DNA of 9,377 bases from Rhodoferax sp. GTDB lineage: Bacteria; Pseudomonadota; Gammaproteobacteria; Burkholderiales; Burkholderiaceae_C. The stretch is from assembly GCA_030683195.1 (NCBI GenBank), contig JAUXQA010000026.1, positions 1-9,377 on the forward strand, written 5' to 3'. Position 1 is the stretch's first letter. Each line of letters opens with the position of its first letter. The notes under the pieces were generated by a model. That model was not told the DNA's origin and did no database searches. It worked only from the letters and a program-made list of their open reading frames with translations. Below, in pieces: positions 7,315 through 9,377 of the stretch. A program made the translations under genes and the position numbers.

Positions 7315-7348
7315 GCGCTGTTGCCGACAATCCAGTTTAGCCAGCGCG
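7314..7348. promoter_or_regulatory. 7+7 base inverted repeat in the divergent intergenic region
   Basis: CGCGCTG at 7314-7320 and its exact complement CAGCGCG at 7342-7348 are separated by 21 bases. One arm touches the ribosome binding site of the alcohol dehydrogenase. It could be a leader hairpin affecting that start or a pair of operator half-sites about 28 bases centre to centre. In GC-rich DNA a 7-base repeat can also arise by chance. Confidence 0.3.
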
Positions 7349-7438
7349 TGCAAAAGTGAGGTGCTGCAGTCGGTGCCAAATCAGGCTTGATTGATTATTC
7401 GCATGTAAAAGCGGCACTGTTTTTCCGACGATCAACCG

Positions 7439-9377
7439 ATGAAGAGAGTCGTGAGCATCAGCTTGGGTAGCTCCCGCCACAATTTCCAGTTTGTGGCGCC
7501 GTTCATGGGTGAGAACATGAGCGTTCAGCGTGTCGGGGCGAACGGCAGTCTGGACACGGCCGTGAAGCTGCTCAAGCGTTGGGAAAAGCAGGCCACTGTG
7601 CTGGGTCTGGGTGTCGATGAAGATGCTCACCGCACGGGCTTGCGCTCTCCCACGGAGAGGACCCGTGGCCGTTTTACGGATTGCGTCAAGCGCATCCCGG
7701 TGACAACCGGGGGGGGTCTCAACGAAATCCTGCAAGAGTGGGCCATGCGCCATGTGCAAAACAAGTGGGAGGGCTATTTCAACAATGCCCGGGTGCTGTT
7801 TTTTTCGGGCTTGGGCAATTACAGGCTGGCCCTGGCCCTGTCGGAGTTCACCCAGAACCTGCAATTTGCCGACCCTCTGACGCAGTTGGGGGTTCCCAAG
7901 TTTTTGACATCCTTCCAAACGCTGGACCTGTATGCAGCGGGTGCGCACCAGGTTCTGGACTGGATCCCGACTGACGTCATGGCTTCAGGCCCCGCCCAGG
8001 CCTGGACCCGGTTTGTGTTGCGGTCGGCTATGCGCGAGGCCACAGTTATCGTCGCACCCGTGCACGCGCTGGATGATTTCGGGGCGCAGGAGTTGGCTGG
8101 CAAGACGCTGATCACCTCGTCGGTGAGTGAGGTGCGCCTGGCGCAGTTCCGAGACAAAGGCGTGTATCTGGTGGTGGATGGTGCCCAGAACCTGGCAGGT
8201 CATGTGTTGGGGCCGCATGTGCTGGACGCCATGATCCTGGCAGCCAGCAACAAGGCGGCCGATGAGCTGACGCAGGATGATTATCTGGAGATCATCGGCA
8301 GCGAGAAGATGGCGCCCCGGCTGCTTCACCCCTGTGGCTTCAAGCGTGTGAACCGCTTTGCGTTCGTCATTCACCCCTTGTCGCAAGAGTATTTCAAGAT
8401 CGTCAAACCCGTTGACTGGCTGTCCAGGGTGTCGCCCCCTCTGGTGATGAATGTCTTGGAGAAGGCGCTGGCCTATGCGCCTCCTTTTGTGTATTCCAAG
8501 GTGACAGGCATCAAGTCGCCCACAGGTGTGGAAGCCGAAGGCTGGCTGATTTCGGTTGGCGGCACGCCCCGTGAAATCATGGCCCACAGCCCCGAATTTA
8601 CCTACTACCGTTTGTTGGCTGCGGCTGAGATGGCCCGGCGTCTGGGGGCCCAGATCATGGGCTTGGGCGCGTTCACCAAGGTGGTGGGCGATGCGGGCGT
8701 GACGGTGGCCAAACGTGCGCCCCTGCCCATTACCACCGGCAACAGTTACAGCGCGTCTGGCGCTTTGTGGGCTGCGCACGATGCCCTGCTGCGGTTGCGA
8801 CTACTGCCTGTGCCGCCCAAAGGCCAGAAGGTGAAGTTCAAGGCGATGGTGGTGGGCGCCTCGGGTGCGATCGGTTCGGTATGCGCCCGTTTGCTGGCAA
8901 TGGTGGCCGAGGAGGTGTACTTGGTGTCGCCCGAGACTGCCAAGTTGCTGGCACTTAAAGAATCTATTTTGAAAGTGGCACCGGAGGCCAGGATTGTGTT
9001 GTCAGCGCGCGCCGACAAAGACATTGCTGACATGGACATGATCGTCACCGCCACCTCCGGTGCTGGCAAACAGGTGCTGGACATCATGAAGGTCAAGCCT
9101 GGCTGCGTTATTACCGATGTCGCTCGACCGTTGGACTTACCACCCAGCGAGGTGGCCCGGCGCCCGGATGTGCTGGTGATCGAATCCGGCGAGATTCACC
9201 TGCCTGGTGATGTTGAGATGAAAAATATCGGATTGCCCAAAAATGTGACTTACGCCTGCCTCGCAGAAACCATTGTGCTGGCCTTGGAGGGACGCTTTGA
9301 GAGCTACACCGTGGGCCGCCACATTGAATGGGAGAAAGTGCGCGAGATTTACAAATTAGGCCTCAAGCACGGCATGC
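7439..9377 (+). CDS. Two-domain reductase: quinate-5-dehydrogenase-like domain + AAR/COG5322-like acyl reductase domain (3' end outside window)
   Basis: An uninterrupted frame of 646 codons reaches the window end. Residues 1-272 (start MKRVVSISLGSS) resemble bacterial proteins labelled quinate 5-dehydrogenase, an automatic label of uncertain meaning. Residues 305-646 match COG5322, which includes cyanobacterial long-chain acyl-ACP reductase (AAR): FAFVIHPLS (307-315), PTGVEAEGWL (361-370), LGAQIMGLGAFTKVVGDAG (402-420), ITTGNSYS (431-438), the nucleotide loop GASGAIGS (473-480) and ACLAE (606-610). Cys607 aligns with the thioester-forming Cys294 of Synechococcus AAR, and YTVGRHIEWEKV to KHGM matches the AAR C-terminus, so only a few to about 20 residues are missing. 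AAR reduces acyl-ACP or acyl-CoA to an aldehyde with NADPH; whether this protein does so is inference. The ATG fits the family N-terminus, and an in-frame TAA lies 33 bases upstream at 7406, but no clear Shine-Dalgarno sequence is seen. An 8-G run sits at 7709-7716. The gene diverges from the alcohol dehydrogenase gene, 137 bases away. Confidence 0.85.
   Translation, partial: MKRVVSISLGSSRHNFQFVAPFMGENMSVQRVGANGSLDTAVKLLKRWEKQATVLGLGVDEDAHRTGLRSPTERTRGRFTDCVKRIPVTTGGGLNEILQEWAMRHVQNKWEGYFNNARVLFFSGLGNYRLALALSEFTQNLQFADPLTQLGVPKFLTSFQTLDLYAAGAHQVLDWIPTDVMASGPAQAWTRFVLRSAMREATVIVAPVHALDDFGAQELAGKTLITSSVSEVRLAQFRDKGVYLVVDGAQNLAGHVLGPHVLDAMILAASNKAADELTQDDYLEIIGSEKMAPRLLHPCGFKRVNRFAFVIHPLSQEYFKIVKPVDWLSRVSPPLVMNVLEKALAYAPPFVYSKVTGIKSPTGVEAEGWLISVGGTPREIMAHSPEFTYYRLLAAAEMARRLGAQIMGLGAFTKVVGDAGVTVAKRAPLPITTGNSYSASGALWAAHDALLRLRLLPVPPKGQKVKFKAMVVGASGAIGSVCARLLAMVAEEVYLVSPETAKLLALKESILKVAPEARIVLSARADKDIADMDMIVTATSGAGKQVLDIMKVKPGCVITDVARPLDLPPSEVARRPDVLVIESGEIHLPGDVEMKNIGLPKNVTYACLAETIVLALEGRFESYTVGRHIEWEKVREIYKLGLKHGM

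Noticed and set aside
7302..7379. Longer alcohol dehydrogenase starting at the ATG at 7379 (446 residues)
   Set aside because: There is no ribosome binding site there, and the extra 26 residues are unlike the family and cover the inverted repeat and the strong Shine-Dalgarno sequence of the GTG start.
7387..7435. TTGAT and ATCAA halves suggesting an FNR-type site upstream of the reductase gene
   Set aside because: The halves are about 40 bases apart rather than 4, so this is not a site of that type.
7439..8254. Assigning a quinate dehydrogenase function from the N-terminal domain
   Set aside because: That name is an automatic label on homologues; no quinate or shikimate pathway gene is nearby and no substrate-binding motif can be read.
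7337..8779. Minus-strand open frames of 203 codons (7337-7948) and 264 codons (7985-8779) opposite the AAR-like reductase
   Set aside because: Both are His/Arg/Gln-rich low-information products without motifs. The plus strand has a continuous 646-codon frame with clear family motifs.

Overview
The window reads as ordinary chromosomal DNA of a betaproteobacterium, most likely of the family Comamonadaceae (Rhodoferax/Polaromonas-like). This rests on gene content (DUF2189 and DUF2788 membrane proteins, NnrU, a Pat-type acetyltransferase), on GC-rich codon use, and on a short palindromic element at 5804-5819 that resembles a dispersed repeat I recall from that family. No RNA gene, insertion sequence, CRISPR array or phage gene is visible.

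Layout. (1) 3-919, plus strand: the 3' part of a DUF2189 integral membrane protein, coupled through a TGATG overlap to a 70-residue DUF2788 membrane protein. (2) 912-5796, minus strand, in transcription order: a GGDEF diguanylate cyclase (5796-4231), an NnrU-family membrane protein (4188-3610), and a large fused NDP-forming acyl-CoA synthetase/GNAT acetyltransferase of the Pat type (3584-912). The gaps of 42 and 25 bases suggest one transcription unit. The last gene runs tail-to-tail into the DUF2788 gene with an 8-base overlap. (3) 5797-6038: a non-coding stretch with the palindromic element just ahead of the cyclase start and a doubtful 43-codon ORF on the plus strand. (4) 6039-7301, minus strand: an iron-dependent (group III) alcohol dehydrogenase whose best start is a GTG with a strong Shine-Dalgarno sequence. 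(5) 7302-7438: a 137-base divergent intergenic region with a 7+7 base inverted repeat abutting that ribosome binding site. (6) 7439-9377, plus strand, running off the window: a long reading frame for a two-domain reductase. Its first ~270 residues resemble proteins labelled quinate 5-dehydrogenase. Its last ~340 residues resemble the COG5322 / cyanobacterial acyl-ACP reductase (AAR) family, including the position of the AAR catalytic cysteine.

How the genes may work together. The most interesting part is the divergent pair of AAR-like reductase and iron alcohol dehydrogenase. If the reductase makes an aldehyde from an acyl thioester, the neighbouring dehydrogenase could reduce that aldehyde to an alcohol, or run the reverse. 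This is inference; nothing in the window shows the substrate. The minus-strand cluster joins c-di-GMP synthesis, a possible haem-binding membrane protein and acyl-CoA-dependent protein acetylation, which may only mean co-transcription.
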